A stretch of 64,000 nt of DNA from Erythrobacter sp. AP23 (GCF_001542855.1 NZ_LNBY01000001.1:496001-560000); one strand, 5' to 3'; shown: positions 10,600 through 21,136, counted from the first letter of the stretch. Numbers and translations: made by a program. Notes: generated by a model not told the origin, from the sequence alone.

Positions 10600-11219
10600 A
10601 GCTCGACCCCTTCGCCCACTTGGGGCTGTTTCATGACGGTGGCTTCGTTCGGATTGCGCCGGTTCTGCTTGCCGATATCCTGCTGGCTGCGCGAACCGGC
10701 GGGGCGCTTGCGATGGGTCAGCACGATCGCGCCGATCATCGCGACGAGCAGGATGATACCGGCCCCCTCGAACAGGAAGATGTAGTCGCGATAGAGAATC
10801 GCGCCGATGCTGGCGGTGTTCGAATCGCCGAGAAGGGGAGCAGCCGCGCCGCTTGGCACGCCGAGTTCCAGGGTACCCGCCTGATAAGCGCCGATACCCA
10901 GCACCAGCTCGGCCAGCAGCACGAGGGCAATCGCAATTCCGAGCGGGAAGTTCTTGATGAAACCGGCGCGCAATTCGGCGAAGTCGATGTCGAGCATCAT
11001 GACCACGAACAGGAACAGCACCGCGACCGCGCCGACATAGACGATCACCATCAACGCGGCGATGAACTCGGCGCCGACAAGCACCATCAAGCCCGCGGCG
11101 TTGAAGAAGGCGAGGATCAGCCACAGCACGGAATGCACCGGGTTGCGCGCCATGATGACCATGACGGCGCTGGCGATGACAAGCGCAGCGAACAGGTAAA
11201 AGGCTAAAGTCTGAATCAT
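10596..11219 (-). CDS. nuoJ: NADH-quinone oxidoreductase subunit J
   Basis: 207 residues with five hydrophobic helices. The N-terminus contains the conserved [19 protein letters not shown] type segment and the third helix [14 protein letters not shown]. The C-terminal ~40 residues are polar. It is a membrane subunit of complex I next to the quinone site. The gene starts 27 bases after nuoI, the widest gap inside the operon apart from none elsewhere of similar size. Confidence 0.96.
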   Translation of the reverse strand: MIQTLAFYLFAALVIASAVMVIMARNPVHSVLWLILAFFNAAGLMVLVGAEFIAALMVIVYVGAVAVLFLFVVMMLDIDFAELRAGFIKNFPLGIAIALVLLAELVLGIGAYQAGTLELGVPSGAAAPLLGDSNTASIGAILYRDYIFLFEGAGIILLVAMIGAIVLTHRKRPAGSRSQQDIGKQNRRNPNEATVMKQPQVGEGVEL

Positions 11220-11246
11220 GGCCCCTGTGTCTCGTTGGCGCGGCGG

Positions 11247-11732
11247 TTAGCGATACGGCGCATCGGCTTCAAGGTTCGCGGCAATGGCTCGCTCCCACTT
11301 GTCCCCGTTGGCCAGCAGTTTCGCCTTGTCGTAGAGCAGTTCCTCGCGCGTTTCGGTCGCATATTCGAAGTTCGGCCCCTCGACGATCGCATCGACCGGG
11401 CAGGCTTCCTGGCAGAAACCGCAATAGATGCACTTGGTCATGTCGATGTCGTAACGCGTGGTGCGGCGGCTGCCGTCCTCGCGCGGTTCGCTCTCGATCG
11501 TGATCGCCTGCGCAGGGCACACCGCCTCGCACAGCTTGCAGGCAATGCAGCGCTCTTCCCCGTTGGGATAGCGGCGCAGCGCATGCTCGCCGCGGAACCG
11601 GGGCGAAATCGGGTTCTTCTCGAACGGATAGTTGATCGTCACCTTGGGCTTGAAGAAGTATTTCAGCGTGAGGGCGTGCGCCTTCACGAATTCCCACAGG
11701 GTGAACGCCTTGATGGTTTGCGCGATACTCAT
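11247..11732 (-). CDS. nuoI: NADH-quinone oxidoreductase subunit I (8Fe ferredoxin type)
   Basis: 161 residues. Two 4Fe-4S motifs are visible, [12 protein letters not shown] and [12 protein letters not shown], holding clusters N6a and N6b that pass electrons to NuoB. I placed the start at the ATG that overlaps the nuoH stop (ATGA, 11729-11732), giving [15 protein letters not shown]. The frame continues upstream inside nuoH but that part is not coding. Confidence 0.97.
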   Translation of the reverse strand: MSIAQTIKAFTLWEFVKAHALTLKYFFKPKVTINYPFEKNPISPRFRGEHALRRYPNGEERCIACKLCEAVCPAQAITIESEPREDGSRRTTRYDIDMTKCIYCGFCQEACPVDAIVEGPNFEYATETREELLYDKAKLLANGDKWERAIAANLEADAPYR

Positions 11733-12775
11733 CCGTAATGTCCCGTGGCCATCAGATAGCCGGAAATGACGACGACGAAGCCGAGGCTGATGGGAAGGAA
11801 GACCTTCCAGCCCAGGCGCATCAGCTGGTCGTAGCGATAGCGCGGTACGGTCGCCATGACCCAGCTGAACAAGAAGAAGAAGAAGAAGGTCTTGAGCAAC
11901 AGCCAGACGATGCCGGGCACGGCATAGAGCGGCGCCCAGTCGATCGGCGGCAGCCAGCCACCGAAGAACAGCAGCGCGTTGAGAATGCACATCAGCAGGA
12001 TGTTGGCATATTCACCCAGCCAGAACAGCGCGAAACTCATCGAGGAGTATTCGGTCTGGTAGCCGGCGACCAGTTCGCTCTCCGCCTCCGTCAGGTCGAA
12101 GGGAACGCGCTGCGTCTCGGCGAGGCAGGAGATGAAGAACATAACCCACATGGGGAACAGAAGCGGATGCACGATATAGGCGTTGATCACCCCGAGACCG
12201 AAGCCTTCCTGCGCACGGACGATATCGTTCAGGTTGAACGTTCCCGCGAACAGCACGACGCAGACCACAATGAAGCCGATCGAGACTTCGTAGCTGATCA
12301 TCTGTGCGGCCGCGCGCATGGCCGAGAAGAACGGATATTTCGAGTTACTCGCCCATCCGCTCATCACCACGCCGTAAACCGACAGCGAACTGATCGCTAG
12401 AATGTAGAGCAGCCCGATATTGATGTCGGCCAGTACCGCCTCTGCGCTGAAGGGCACGACTGCCCAGGCTGCGAGCGCGACGGTGAAGGTGATGATCGGC
12501 GCGAGCAGGAAAATGCCCTTGTTCGCGGCCGAAGGAATGATCGTTTCCTGCAGGAATACCTTGATGCCGTCGGCAAAGCTCTGGAGCAGGCCGAAAGGGC
12601 CGACCACATTGGGCCCGCGGCGCAGGTTGATCGCCGCCCAGACCTTGCGGTCGACATAGATGACCATCGCCACCGCCGCCATCAGGGGGAAGGCGATCAG
12701 CAGTATACCCGCGATCGTGGCCGTGAACCACGCGAGCTCGTAGGTCATGCCGAGGGATTGGAAGAATTCGGTCAT
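11729..12775 (-). CDS. nuoH: NADH-quinone oxidoreductase subunit H
   Basis: 348 residues, about eight helices, with the conserved quinone-site loops ([15 protein letters not shown], and [17 protein letters not shown]). It anchors the peripheral arm and forms the quinone-binding channel. The start is the ATG overlapping the nuoG stop (ATGA, 12772-12775); an in-frame extension of 16 residues upstream is inside nuoG. Confidence 0.97.
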   Translation of the reverse strand: MTEFFQSLGMTYELAWFTATIAGILLIAFPLMAAVAMVIYVDRKVWAAINLRRGPNVVGPFGLLQSFADGIKVFLQETIIPSAANKGIFLLAPIITFTVALAAWAVVPFSAEAVLADINIGLLYILAISSLSVYGVVMSGWASNSKYPFFSAMRAAAQMISYEVSIGFIVVCVVLFAGTFNLNDIVRAQEGFGLGVINAYIVHPLLFPMWVMFFISCLAETQRVPFDLTEAESELVAGYQTEYSSMSFALFWLGEYANILLMCILNALLFFGGWLPPIDWAPLYAVPGIVWLLLKTFFFFFLFSWVMATVPRYRYDQLMRLGWKVFLPISLGFVVVISGYLMATGHYG

Positions 12776-14781
12776 TCCGCGGCCTCCGCCAGCTCGCCGC
12801 TTCCGAGCAATTCGCTCGAGCACTGCTGCATCACCGCGCTGGCGCGGGCGATGGGATTGGTGAGATAGAAATCCTTGATCGGGTAGGCGCTGATCGTGCC
12901 TTCCGCCATGGTCTTGGCATCTGCCTTGGGCAATGCACCGTAATCGGCAAGGCCTTCCTCTCCCAGCGCGGGCACTTCGGCGATCATTGCCGCCTGCAGC
13001 TGCGCAAAGCTGTCGAAGCCGACCTCCACCTTCAGCGCATCGGCCAGCGCGCGCAGGATGGTCCAGTCCTCGCGCGCGTCACCCGGCGCGAAGACGGCCT
13101 TCTCGGCAAACTGCACGCGGCCTTCGGTGTTGACGTAGGTCCCGTCCTTCTCGGCATAGCTCGCGCCCGGCAGGATGATGTCCGCCGCATGGGCGCCGCG
13201 GTCGCCGTGGTGGCCGATGTAGACCTTTAGCGCGTCGGCGAAGGGTTCGAAATCCATCTCGTCCGCACCGAGGCTGATGACGACCTTGGGCTTGGCCGCG
13301 GCAATATCCTTCATCCCGCCCTTCTGCGCGAAACCGAGCATCAGACCGCCCATGCGCGCGGCGCTGAAGTGGAGGACGTTGAAGCCGTTCCAGCCATCCT
13401 TCGCGAGACCGTAAGTCTCGGCGAAGGCAAGGCCTGCCCCCAGCGCGCCCTTGGCGAGAGCCGCGCCGCCCATGACGATGGCGGGACGCTCGGCGCCCTT
13501 GAATGCTTCGGCGGCTTCCTTCGGCAGCTTGGACAGGACCGACAGGTCCTCGCCAAGGAATTCGGCCGGGTAGGTCGTGTCCCAACGCGAGCCGATGACG
13601 AAGACCTTGGCGCCGCGCTTCACCGCCTTGCGGATTCGCACATTGACCAGCGGGGCTTCCCAGCGGATATGACTGCCGACGATCAGGATCGCATCGGCGG
13701 TTTCGATACCCGCGAAGGTCGAGTTGAAATTGACCGCGGCAAGGTTCGACACGTCGTAATCCATGCCGGTCTGGCGGCCTTCGATCAGGTTCGAACCGCA
13801 GGCCTTGAGCAGCGCCTTGGCGGCGAACATAGTTTCGCAATCGACCATGTCGCCCGCGATGGCAGCAATGTCCTTGCCCGGCTTCGCCCTCGCAATCGCC
13901 TTGAACGCCTCGTCCCAGCTTGCAGCCTGCAGCTTGCCGCGTTTGCGCATGAAAACCGTGTCGAGGCGACGCTTGGACAGGCCATCCACCTGATAGCGCG
14001 CCTTGTCCGAGATCCATTCCTCGTTGACGTCGTCATTGATGCGCGGAAGCGCGCGCATGACCTCGCGGCCACGGCTGTCGAGGCGGATGTTTGCGCCGAC
14101 CGCGTCCGACACGTCGATGCTGAGCGTCTTCTTGAGCTCCCACGGACGCGCCTCGAAGGCATAGGGTCGCGAGGTCAGCGCGCCGACCGGGCACAGGTCG
14201 ATCACATTGGCGCTCAACTCGTGTTCGGCGGCCTGTTCGAGATAGGTCGTGATCTCCATGTCCTCGCCGCGTCCCACCGCACCGATTTCATCGACACCGG
14301 CGATTTCTTCGGAGAAACGCACGCAGCGTGTGCAGTGGATGCAGCGGGTCATGACCGTCTTGATCAGCGGGCCCATGTATTTCTCGGTGACGGCGCGCTT
14401 GTTCTCCTCGTAGCGCGTCGCGCCGCGGCCATAGGCCATCGACTGGTCCTGCAGGTCGCATTCGCCGCCCTGGTCGCAGATCGGGCAATCGAGCGGGTGA
14501 TTGATGAGCAGAAACTCCATCACACCTTCGCGCGCGGTCTTCACCATCTCGGTGTCGGTGCGGATTTCCTGGCCTTCGGTCGCGGGAAGCGCGCACGATG
14601 CCTGCGGCTTGGGCGGCCCGGGTTTCACCTCGACCAGGCACATGCGGCAGTTGCCGGCAATGCTCAGCCGCTCATGATAGCAGAAGCGCGGGATTTCCTT
14701 GCCCGCAAGCTCGCAGGCCTGGAGGACGGTCGCGCCGTCCGGAACCTGGATTTCCTGTCCGTCTACGGTGACTTTAGGCAT
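12772..14781 (-). CDS. nuoG: NADH-quinone oxidoreductase subunit G
   Basis: 669 residues. The N-terminal region carries the iron-sulfur ligands of N1b ([16 protein letters not shown]), N5 ([14 protein letters not shown]) and N4 (CIHCTRC ... CPVGAL). These are followed by a molybdopterin-oxidoreductase-like domain that is structural in complex I. The start ATG lies just after the DUF3291 gene, with no base between them. It belongs to the peripheral NADH-oxidising arm. Confidence 0.97.
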   Translation of the reverse strand: MPKVTVDGQEIQVPDGATVLQACELAGKEIPRFCYHERLSIAGNCRMCLVEVKPGPPKPQASCALPATEGQEIRTDTEMVKTAREGVMEFLLINHPLDCPICDQGGECDLQDQSMAYGRGATRYEENKRAVTEKYMGPLIKTVMTRCIHCTRCVRFSEEIAGVDEIGAVGRGEDMEITTYLEQAAEHELSANVIDLCPVGALTSRPYAFEARPWELKKTLSIDVSDAVGANIRLDSRGREVMRALPRINDDVNEEWISDKARYQVDGLSKRRLDTVFMRKRGKLQAASWDEAFKAIARAKPGKDIAAIAGDMVDCETMFAAKALLKACGSNLIEGRQTGMDYDVSNLAAVNFNSTFAGIETADAILIVGSHIRWEAPLVNVRIRKAVKRGAKVFVIGSRWDTTYPAEFLGEDLSVLSKLPKEAAEAFKGAERPAIVMGGAALAKGALGAGLAFAETYGLAKDGWNGFNVLHFSAARMGGLMLGFAQKGGMKDIAAAKPKVVISLGADEMDFEPFADALKVYIGHHGDRGAHAADIILPGASYAEKDGTYVNTEGRVQFAEKAVFAPGDAREDWTILRALADALKVEVGFDSFAQLQAAMIAEVPALGEEGLADYGALPKADAKTMAEGTISAYPIKDFYLTNPIARASAVMQQCSSELLGSGELAEAAE

Positions 14782-15246
14782 TTAACCCCCCACCGCGCAT
14801 CGCACAGCGCGCATGCGCTCAATGTCCATAATCTCCGCCCAGCCAAATGCGCGCTCGCTTGGCCCGTTCTTCTCAAGGTCTTGCAGTCGTCCCCACGCCT
14901 CATCGAGCGTGGGTTGATGATCTTTTGGAACATGCCAGAACACGAGATGCACGCCCTGTGACGCTTCGAACCATCTTTCCTGGTTGCGGTAAAATTTCAC
15001 GTGGAGCGTATTGAAAACGAAGTTTTCGAGCGCTTTGGCATCTTCCCAGACCGACAGGTTCACCGCCATGTCGTCGCCAACGCGAAAGCTGGTTGCGTTG
15101 TTGCTATCGTCCTTAAGCCGCCAAATGAACCCCCGGCTTCGCTCGGCGATGCCGTTCACCAAATCCAGATTCTGCATGAAGCCGGACATTCTCTCGTCCG
15201 TGGTAGCGTATCGGAACTTCCCGATATTGAGCTGTGCAATGTACAT
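14782..15246 (-). CDS. DUF3291 protein (dimeric alpha/beta-barrel, monooxygenase-like)
   Basis: 154 residues. The N-terminus IAQLNIGKFRY, the central NGIAERSRGFIWRL and the WEDAKALENFVF segment fit the DUF3291 family, whose fold resembles antibiotic-biosynthesis-type monooxygenases. No catalytic activity can be inferred. The start ATG overlaps the nuoF stop by one base (TAATG) and the gene abuts nuoG, so it is fully embedded in the nuo operon. By eye its base composition is lower in G+C and uses more A/T-ending codons than the flanking nuoF and nuoG, which suggests later insertion. Confidence 0.85.
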   Translation of the reverse strand: MYIAQLNIGKFRYATTDERMSGFMQNLDLVNGIAERSRGFIWRLKDDSNNATSFRVGDDMAVNLSVWEDAKALENFVFNTLHVKFYRNQERWFEASQGVHLVFWHVPKDHQPTLDEAWGRLQDLEKNGPSERAFGWAEIMDIERMRAVRCAVGG

Positions 15247-16538
15247 TACTCGGCCGCCTCCGCGAACTTGGCGTTGTGCTCTTCGATCCGGCGTTCGAGC
15301 TCGGGGCGGAAGTGGCGGATGAGGCCCTGGATCGGCCAGGCGGCCGCATCGCCCAGCGCGCAGATGGTGTGGCCTTCGACCTGCTTGGTGACCTGCTGCA
15401 GCATGTCGATTTCCTCGATTGCCGCATCGCCTTTGCGCAGGCGCTCCACCATGCGCCACATCCAGCCCGTGCCCTCGCGGCAGGGCGTGCACTGGCCGCA
15501 GCTCTCGTGCTTGTAGAAATAGCTGATACGCGAAATCGCGCGGACGATGTCGGTCGACTTGTCCATCACGATGACGCCTGCCGTGCCGAGGCCCGAGCCG
15601 AGGTCCTTCAGACCGTCGAAATCCATCGGAGCGTCCCAGATCTGCTCGGCCGGAACCAGCGGAACCGACGACCCGCCGGGGATCACGGCGAGAAGATTGT
15701 CCTTGCCGCCGATGATGCCGCCGCAATGCTTTTCGATCAGCTCGCTGAACGGGATCGAAAGCGCTTCCTCGACCACGCAGGGCTTGTTCACATGGCCGCT
15801 GATCTGGAAGAGCTTGGTGCCCTTGTTGTTCTCGCGCCCGAAGCTCGCGAACCAATTCGCGCCACGGCGCAGGATGGTCGGGACGACGGCGATCGATTCG
15901 ACGTTGTTGACCGTGGTGGGGCAGCCATAGAGGCCCGCGCCTGCCGGGAATGGCGGCTTGAGGCGCGGTTGGCCCTTCTTGCCTTCGAGGCTTTCGATCA
16001 TCGCGGTTTCTTCGCCGCAGATATAGGCGCCAGCACCGCGGTGCAGGAAGACGTCGAAATCGTAGCCCGATTTCGACGCGTTCTTGCCGATCAGCCCGGC
16101 ATCGTAGGCCTCGTCTATCGCCGCCTGGAGTACCTCCGCTTCGCGGATGTATTCGCCGCGAATATAGATATAGGCGGCCCGCGCACGCATGGCATAGCCG
16201 GCGACCAGTGCGCCTTCGATCAGCTTGTGCGGATCGTGGCGAATGATCTCGCGGTCCTTGCACGAACCAGGCTCGGATTCGTCGGCATTGACAACGAGGA
16301 AGCTGGGACGGCCGTCCTTCGATTCCTTCGGCATGAACGACCATTTGAGGCCGGTCGGGAAGCCCGCCCCGCCCCGGCCACGCAGGCCCGAAGCCTTGAT
16401 CTCTTCGATGATATTGTCATGACCGCGCGCGATCAGCGACTTGGTATCGTCCCAGTCGCCGCGCTGCTGCGCTGCCTTCAGGCCCCAATCCTGGAACCCG
16501 TAAACATTGGTGAAGATGCGATCCTTGTCAGCGAGCAT
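15246..16538 (-). CDS. nuoF: NADH-quinone oxidoreductase subunit F
   Basis: 430 residues. The FMN/NADH-binding glycine-rich loop [16 protein letters not shown] is at about residues 50-65, and the N3 cluster ligands are in [12 protein letters not shown]. This subunit oxidises NADH and transfers electrons through FMN to the Fe-S chain. It starts at the TGATG junction with a 46-residue membrane-protein gene and is followed by the DUF3291 gene. Confidence 0.97.
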   Translation of the reverse strand: MLADKDRIFTNVYGFQDWGLKAAQQRGDWDDTKSLIARGHDNIIEEIKASGLRGRGGAGFPTGLKWSFMPKESKDGRPSFLVVNADESEPGSCKDREIIRHDPHKLIEGALVAGYAMRARAAYIYIRGEYIREAEVLQAAIDEAYDAGLIGKNASKSGYDFDVFLHRGAGAYICGEETAMIESLEGKKGQPRLKPPFPAGAGLYGCPTTVNNVESIAVVPTILRRGANWFASFGRENNKGTKLFQISGHVNKPCVVEEALSIPFSELIEKHCGGIIGGKDNLLAVIPGGSSVPLVPAEQIWDAPMDFDGLKDLGSGLGTAGVIVMDKSTDIVRAISRISYFYKHESCGQCTPCREGTGWMWRMVERLRKGDAAIEEIDMLQQVTKQVEGHTICALGDAAAWPIQGLIRHFRPELERRIEEHNAKFAEAAE

Positions 16539-16678
16539 CAGAATGCACCCCCCTGCGAGAGGATATAGATGGCGGCGACCGCGATCACCGCGAGCACGCC
16601 GAATCTCACGAGGCCGACGAGCAGCTTCCAGGCAATGAAGCCGACGATCAGCGCGATGAGAATGGTGGCGATGCTCAT
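16538..16678 (-). CDS. Small membrane protein between nuoE and nuoF
   Basis: 46 codons starting with ATG at 16678, which overlaps the nuoE stop (TGATG); its TGA overlaps the nuoF start in the same way. The product is nearly all hydrophobic, with one long or two short helices ([14 protein letters not shown] and [13 protein letters not shown]) split by a Gly/Arg turn. One-base overlaps on both sides argue strongly that it is a translated gene. I do not recognise a family; it may be an accessory membrane peptide of complex I, which is inference. Confidence 0.7.
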   Translation of the reverse strand: MSIATILIALIVGFIAWKLLVGLVRFGVLAVIAVAAIYILSQGGAF

Positions 16679-17346
16679 CACCAGTCCTTCCGGTAGTCGT
16701 GATTGGCGTCGACCATTTCGGGCAGCGAGCTCAGCGCATTCGCCGGCTCGCTGGTGTGACGGCCCGGCTCCTGCGTACCGGTCTTGGGGCTTTCGCCTTT
16801 GGCCAGAGCGTCGAGGATGCCGTCGAGCCGCTCGGGCGTCAGGTCCTCGTAATTGTCGTCGTTGATCTGGACCATCGGCGCGGTCGCGCAATTGCCCATG
16901 CACTCGACCTCGGTGAGGGTCCACAGCCCGTCTTCGGAGACGTGGCCTTTCTTCATGCCGCGCTGCTTGCAAGTTTCGAACAGCCCGTCCGACCCGCGCA
17001 GCATGCAGGGCGTCGTGCCGCAGACCTGCACATGGTACTTACCCACCGGCTTCAAATTGTACATGAAATAGAAGGTCGCGACCTCGAGCACGCGGATCAC
17101 CGGCATGTCGAGATAATCGGCGACATATTCGATCACCGGCAGCGGCAGCCAGCCCTGCGTATCGGTTTCCTCGCCAACCTGCCGCTGCGCAAGATCGAGC
17201 AGCGGCATGACGGCAGAGCGCTGGCGCCCCTCGGGATAGCGGGCGATCGCCTTGTCCGCTTTCGCGCGGTAGCTTTCGGTGAACTCGAAAGCGCCCCAGC
17301 GTTCGCGCAGCTCGGGAGTATCGGGTGCGGGGGAACGGTCAGCCAT
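16678..17346 (-). CDS. nuoE: NADH-quinone oxidoreductase subunit E
   Basis: 222 residues. The thioredoxin-like domain carries the N1a 2Fe-2S ligands in CGTTPC and CMGNCATAP. The last ~55 residues, after the ferredoxin domain, are polar and probably disordered, longer than in the shortest NuoE proteins. Its start overlaps the end of the preceding small membrane-protein gene by 8 bases. It forms the NADH-dehydrogenase tip together with NuoF. Confidence 0.96.
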   Translation of the reverse strand: MADRSPAPDTPELRERWGAFEFTESYRAKADKAIARYPEGRQRSAVMPLLDLAQRQVGEETDTQGWLPLPVIEYVADYLDMPVIRVLEVATFYFMYNLKPVGKYHVQVCGTTPCMLRGSDGLFETCKQRGMKKGHVSEDGLWTLTEVECMGNCATAPMVQINDDNYEDLTPERLDGILDALAKGESPKTGTQEPGRHTSEPANALSSLPEMVDANHDYRKDW

Positions 17347-17518
17347 TGATCAGCCTGTGTTGCAGATAACGGCCCACATAGAGGCCGATGACGGCAGCGA
17401 AGGCCGTCGAGAGAATTTCCTTGAGCGAAGCCTCGCCATGGAAGGCAGCCAGATAGGCCGCGACCGCCGAGGCAAACGCCGCGAACGCGGCGACGAGGAT
17501 GAACAGTTCACGCGCCAT
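17339..17518 (-). CDS. Small membrane protein between nuoD and nuoE
   Basis: 59 codons. The chosen ATG at 17518 overlaps the nuoD stop by one base (TAATG), and the stop overlaps the nuoE start region by 8 bases. The product begins [15 protein letters not shown], with two hydrophobic stretches flanking a short polar loop (HGEASLKE) and a basic C-terminus. The size, two helices and embedded position suggest an accessory inner-membrane peptide. No family is recognised. Confidence 0.7.
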   Translation of the reverse strand: MARELFILVAAFAAFASAVAAYLAAFHGEASLKEILSTAFAAVIGLYVGRYLQHRLING

Positions 17519-18735
17519 TAGCGGTCGCACTCCCCGAACACCACATCGATCGCGCCGAGGATGGCGGTCGCATCGGGCAGCATGTGGCCCCTGGACATGA
17601 AATCCATCGCTTGAAGGTGACTGAACGCCGTCGGGCGGATCTTGCAGCGATACGGCTTGTTCGATCCGTCGCTGACCAGGTAGACGCCGAACTCGCCCTT
17701 GGGGCTTTCGGTCGCGACATAGACCTCGCCTGCGGGCACGTGGAAGCCCTCGGTGTAAAGCTTGAAGTGGTGGATCAGCGCTTCCATCGACTGCTTCATC
17801 TCGGCGCGCTTCGGCGGCGCGACCTTGCGGTCATCGCTCGCGACAGGCCCTCCGGGCATCTGCGCGAGGCACTGCTTGATGATCTTCGCGCTTTCGTAGA
17901 CTTCCTTCACGCGCACCACGAAACGGTCGTAGCAGTCCGAATTGGTGCCGACGGGAATGTCGAACTCCATCCGGTCGTAGACGTCGTAGGGCTGCGACTT
18001 GCGCAGGTCCCACGGAATGCCGGCGGCGCGGATCATCGGGCCGGAGAAACCCCAGGCGACCGCGTCGTCCTTGCCGACGACCGCGATATCGACGTTGCGC
18101 TGCTTGAAGATGCGATTGTCGAGCACGAGGCTCATCGCATCGCCGAACAGTTCCTGCAGGCGTCCATCGACCCACTCGCCGATATCGACCAGCAGCTTTT
18201 CGGGCACGTCCTGGTGGACACCGCCGGGGCGGAACCAGGCCGCGTGCATACGCGCGCCCGACGCCCGCTCGAAAAAGTTCATGCAGTCTTCGCGCAGTTC
18301 GAACACCCACAGGTTCGGCGTCATCGCGCCCACGTCCATGACGTGCGCACCGATGTTGAGCATGTGGTTGCAGATGCGGGTCAGCTCGGCGAACAGCACG
18401 CGCAGGTACTGGCCGCGTTCGGGCACCTCGACATTGAGCAGCTTTTCGATCGCGAGGACGTAGCTGTATTCCTGCGCCAGCGGCGAGCAGTAGTCGAGCC
18501 GGTCGAAATACGGCAGCGCCTGCAGGTAGGTCTTGTGCTCGATCAGCTTCTCGGTGCCGCGGTGCAGCAGGCCGACATGCGGATCGATCCGTTCGATGAT
18601 CTCGCCGTCGAGTTCCATCACCATGCGCAACACGCCGTGTGCTGCGGGGTGCTGGGGCCCGAAGTTGATCGTGTAGTTGGTGATCACCTCGTCGCCGGTC
18701 GTCGGCGACTCTTCGAGATGCATGGCGTGGCTCAT
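17518..18735 (-). CDS. nuoD: NADH-quinone oxidoreductase subunit D
   Basis: 405 residues, the 49-kDa subunit homologue related to the large subunit of NiFe hydrogenases. It includes the conserved [14 protein letters not shown] segment near residues 26-39 and the C-terminal DVVFGECDR. It forms the quinone-reduction site with NuoB. The ATG overlaps the stop of the upstream lipoprotein gene (ATGA, 18732-18735). Confidence 0.97.
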   Translation of the reverse strand: MSHAMHLEESPTTGDEVITNYTINFGPQHPAAHGVLRMVMELDGEIIERIDPHVGLLHRGTEKLIEHKTYLQALPYFDRLDYCSPLAQEYSYVLAIEKLLNVEVPERGQYLRVLFAELTRICNHMLNIGAHVMDVGAMTPNLWVFELREDCMNFFERASGARMHAAWFRPGGVHQDVPEKLLVDIGEWVDGRLQELFGDAMSLVLDNRIFKQRNVDIAVVGKDDAVAWGFSGPMIRAAGIPWDLRKSQPYDVYDRMEFDIPVGTNSDCYDRFVVRVKEVYESAKIIKQCLAQMPGGPVASDDRKVAPPKRAEMKQSMEALIHHFKLYTEGFHVPAGEVYVATESPKGEFGVYLVSDGSNKPYRCKIRPTAFSHLQAMDFMSRGHMLPDATAILGAIDVVFGECDR

Positions 18736-19271
18736 GCGCAGATCCAGTTGCCGCTATAGGTTTGGGTTTTGCCCGAGGCGTCACGCACGGTGACGTTGGC
18801 CGGGCGGCTCTGCTGGTCGCCGGCTGCGGGAGCGACCGTGATGGTGAACCCCTCACCGTTGAAGGTAGTACCGCTCTTGATCGCATCGAGACCGCCGACA
18901 TCGGCATCGACCATGGTCAGGCTGTCGCCGACCCGCACCACGGCCTTGCCGGGCAACGCCTTGTCGCGCATGCCCGCCGCGATCAGCATTTCCTCGCTGC
19001 CGACCATCAGGGTGCAGCCGCCGTCGCGCGGCCCGAGATTGACGCCCCCGATATCGCCGAGCTTGGCGAGCCTGGTGAGGTCGGCCCCGGCGGGCGGCGC
19101 ATCATTGGCGGTGTTGGGGGCGTCGGGATCGGGCTGCGACGGATCGAGCTGCGCGCTCTCGCCGGCCTGACCGATACGGTCGGCGAAATCTTCGGCACTT
19201 TCCTGCTCGGCCGGTTCCGAAGAGCAGGCTGCGAGCGCGAGCACGGCAAGGGGAAGGAATAGACGACGCAT
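18732..19271 (-). CDS. Predicted lipoprotein inserted between nuoC and nuoD
   Basis: 179 residues starting at the ATG that overlaps the nuoC stop (TGATG); a GTG one codon upstream is also possible. The signal peptide ends in the lipobox LAAC. A Pro/Asp/Ala-rich linker (about 20-60) is followed by a compact domain with two Cys residues (GGC and the C-terminal WIC) that could form a disulfide in the periplasm. No family is recognised. Its position implies co-expression with complex I, though the product should be on the other side of the membrane from NuoC and NuoD. Confidence 0.8.
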   Translation of the reverse strand: MRRLFLPLAVLALAACSSEPAEQESAEDFADRIGQAGESAQLDPSQPDPDAPNTANDAPPAGADLTRLAKLGDIGGVNLGPRDGGCTLMVGSEEMLIAAGMRDKALPGKAVVRVGDSLTMVDADVGGLDAIKSGTTFNGEGFTITVAPAAGDQQSRPANVTVRDASGKTQTYSGNWICA

Positions 19272-20122
19272 CACTTCTCGTCCTTCTTTTTCGGCTCGGT
19301 TGCCCTGGCGGTGTCGCTCGTCTTGCCCTTTCGCTTGGCACGCGAAGGCTGGTCCTCGGTCGGTTCGGGCGATGCCGCGTCCTCGCCGCCATCCTTCTCC
19401 GCCGGAGCATCGGCGCTGACCTTATCGGCCGCCTTGTAATCCGCCTTGGCACCGGCACCGGTCTGCTTTGGACTCTCGGTGGTTTTGGGGTCGTCGACCG
19501 GAGGCATGTCCGCCTTTTCGTCGCCAGGAAGTACGTAATCTGCACCTTCCCAGGGGCTCATGAAGTCGAACTGGCGCAGGTCCTGCGCAAGCTCGACCGG
19601 CTCGTAAACGACGCGCTTTTCGTCTTCCGAATAGCGTAGCTCGTGATAGCCGGTAAGCGGGAAGTCCTTGCGGAAGGGATGCCCTTCGAAACCGTAATCG
19701 GTCAGGATTCGGCGCAGGTCGGTATTGCCCGCGAACAGCACACCGTAAAGGTCGAAGACCTCGCGTTCGAGCCAGCCCGCATTGGGCCACAGCGTGGTGG
19801 CCGTGGGCACGGGCGTGTCTTCGGAGGCCGTACACTTCACCATGATGCGGCTGTTGGTGGTCAGCGAGAGCAGCATGTATACCACTTCGAAACGCTCGGG
19901 CCGCGACGGATAGTCGACGCCCGCGATTTCCATCAGCTGCTGGTAGGCGTGATCGTCGCGCAGGATGCGCAACACTTCTTCGATACTGTCGCGCTTCACC
20001 GTGAGAAGCAGTTCGCCATGCTCGTCATGCGCTTCGAGCAGATGATCGCCCAATGCCCGGGTAAGCGTAGCCTCGAGCCCGTCGATCTGCGTGAAACGGG
20101 GCGCGGAATGTAACACTGCCAT
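19271..20122 (-). CDS. nuoC: NADH-quinone oxidoreductase subunit C with long disordered tail
   Basis: 283 residues from the ATG at 20122, which has an AAAGG ribosome-binding site at good spacing; the GTG two codons earlier (20128) is too close to that site. Residues 1 to about 205 are the 30-kDa complex I subunit, with the motif ERE(V)FDLYGV and [22 protein letters not shown]. The last ~80 residues are Lys/Ala/Glu/Pro-rich low-complexity sequence not found in short NuoC proteins. It is part of the peripheral arm near the quinone site. Confidence 0.95.
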   Translation of the reverse strand: MAVLHSAPRFTQIDGLEATLTRALGDHLLEAHDEHGELLLTVKRDSIEEVLRILRDDHAYQQLMEIAGVDYPSRPERFEVVYMLLSLTTNSRIMVKCTASEDTPVPTATTLWPNAGWLEREVFDLYGVLFAGNTDLRRILTDYGFEGHPFRKDFPLTGYHELRYSEDEKRVVYEPVELAQDLRQFDFMSPWEGADYVLPGDEKADMPPVDDPKTTESPKQTGAGAKADYKAADKVSADAPAEKDGGEDAASPEPTEDQPSRAKRKGKTSDTARATEPKKKDEK

Positions 20123-20128
20123 CGCCAC

Positions 20129-20695
20129 TTACCTTTCGATCGTGCCCGCGCGGCGGATCTTCCGCTGCAGCTGCATCACGCCGTAAAGCAAGGCTTCGGC
20201 GGTCGGGGGGCAACCGGGCACATAGATGTCGACCGGCACGATCCGGTCGCAGCCACGCACCACCGAATAGCTGTAATGGTAATAGCCGCCGCCGTTGGCG
20301 CAGCTGCCCATAGAGATGACGTATTTCGGCTCCGACATCTGATCGTAGACCTTGCGCAGCGCCGGGGCCATCTTGTTGCACAACGTACCGGCGACGATCA
20401 TCACGTCGCTCTGCCGCGGGGACGCGCGCGGAGCGACGCCGAAACGCTCCATGTCGTAGCGCGGCATGTTCACGTGGATCATCTCGACCGCGCAGCAGGC
20501 CAGGCCGAAGGTCATCCACCAGAGCGAGCCGGTGCGCGCCCACTGGAACAGGTCCTCGGTCGAGGTGACGAGGAATCCCTTGTCGTTCACCTCGGTCTGC
20601 AGCGCGTTGAAATAGTCCACATCGGGCTGGCGCACCTCGCCACCTTGCGCGGCGGGTACGCTCTGCGGCGGAGTTATGATCGTCGAATTGCTCAT
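20129..20695 (-). CDS. nuoB: NADH-quinone oxidoreductase subunit B
   Basis: 188 residues. The N2 cluster ligands are visible in [16 protein letters not shown] and VPGCPP. N2 is the last Fe-S cluster before quinone. I chose the ATG at 20695, one base after the nuoA stop; the frame extends 14 codons into nuoA but those residues are not NuoB-like. The N-terminal ~35 residues are polar and variable. Confidence 0.97.
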   Translation of the reverse strand: MSNSTIITPPQSVPAAQGGEVRQPDVDYFNALQTEVNDKGFLVTSTEDLFQWARTGSLWWMTFGLACCAVEMIHVNMPRYDMERFGVAPRASPRQSDVMIVAGTLCNKMAPALRKVYDQMSEPKYVISMGSCANGGGYYHYSYSVVRGCDRIVPVDIYVPGCPPTAEALLYGVMQLQRKIRRAGTIER

Positions 20696-20696
20696 C

Positions 20697-21071
20697 TTAC
20701 TGCCAGTCCAGTGCGCCCATCTTCCATTCGTAGGCAAGCCCGACCGCGAGGATGCCGAGGAAGATCACCATGGCGATCCAGCCGGTCCACCCCGTATACT
20801 CCAGACTGACCGCCCAAGGGAACAGAAACGACGCCTCGAGGTCGAACAGCAGGAAGCTGATGGCGACGAGGTAGAACTTCACATCGAACTGGCTGCGCGG
20901 CTCTTCGAAGGCGGGGAAACCGCACTCATACTCGCTCAGCTTTTCCGCATCGGGTTTGTGCGCGCCGGTAAGCCGCGAAACACCCATGGGCAGGAACACG
21001 AATAGCGCCGAAAGGCCTGCGGCGACAAACAGGAAAATCAGGATGGGCAGATATTGTTCGAGGTCGACCAC
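20697..21071 (-). CDS. nuoA: NADH-quinone oxidoreductase subunit A
   Basis: 124 residues with three helices and the conserved loop [11 protein letters not shown] that lies near the quinone entrance. The start is GTG at 21071, preceded by AGGAA at suitable spacing. It is the first gene of the nuo operon; a candidate promoter lies about 40 bases upstream and no other gene intervenes. Confidence 0.96.
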   Translation of the reverse strand: MVDLEQYLPILIFLFVAAGLSALFVFLPMGVSRLTGAHKPDAEKLSEYECGFPAFEEPRSQFDVKFYLVAISFLLFDLEASFLFPWAVSLEYTGWTGWIAMVIFLGILAVGLAYEWKMGALDWQ

Positions 21072-21107
21072 GAATGATTCCTAGGCGTCGGGCTTGGTTC
21101 GCGCCCG

Positions 21108-21136
21108 CCTCTAGGCGGCTCGCCGGGATGGTGCAA
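21108..21136 (-). promoter_or_regulatory. Candidate promoter of the nuo operon
   Basis: On the minus strand TTGCAC (21136-21131) and TAGAGG (21113-21108) are separated by 17 bases. The transcription start would fall near 21101, giving a leader of about 30 bases before the GTG of nuoA. The same TTGnnn/TAGnnn arrangement recurs upstream of other genes in the window. Seen as a pattern only; no experimental support. Confidence 0.45.

Noticed and set aside
6737..10785. Long antisense open frames (526 and 663 codons) on the + strand across nuoM and nuoL
   Set aside because: They lie opposite well-conserved nuo genes, are rich in Arg, His, Gln and Asp, and have no ribosome-binding site or family resemblance. 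High G+C yields such frames by chance.
13369..14961. A 530-codon + strand frame opposite nuoG
   Set aside because: It is an antisense shadow of a full Fe-S subunit gene with no recognisable domain.
14782..16344. A 520-codon frame joining nuoF antiphase sequence to the DUF3291 gene
   Set aside because: Only the last 154 codons form a plausible protein; the rest overlaps nuoF in another phase. This is not a fusion.
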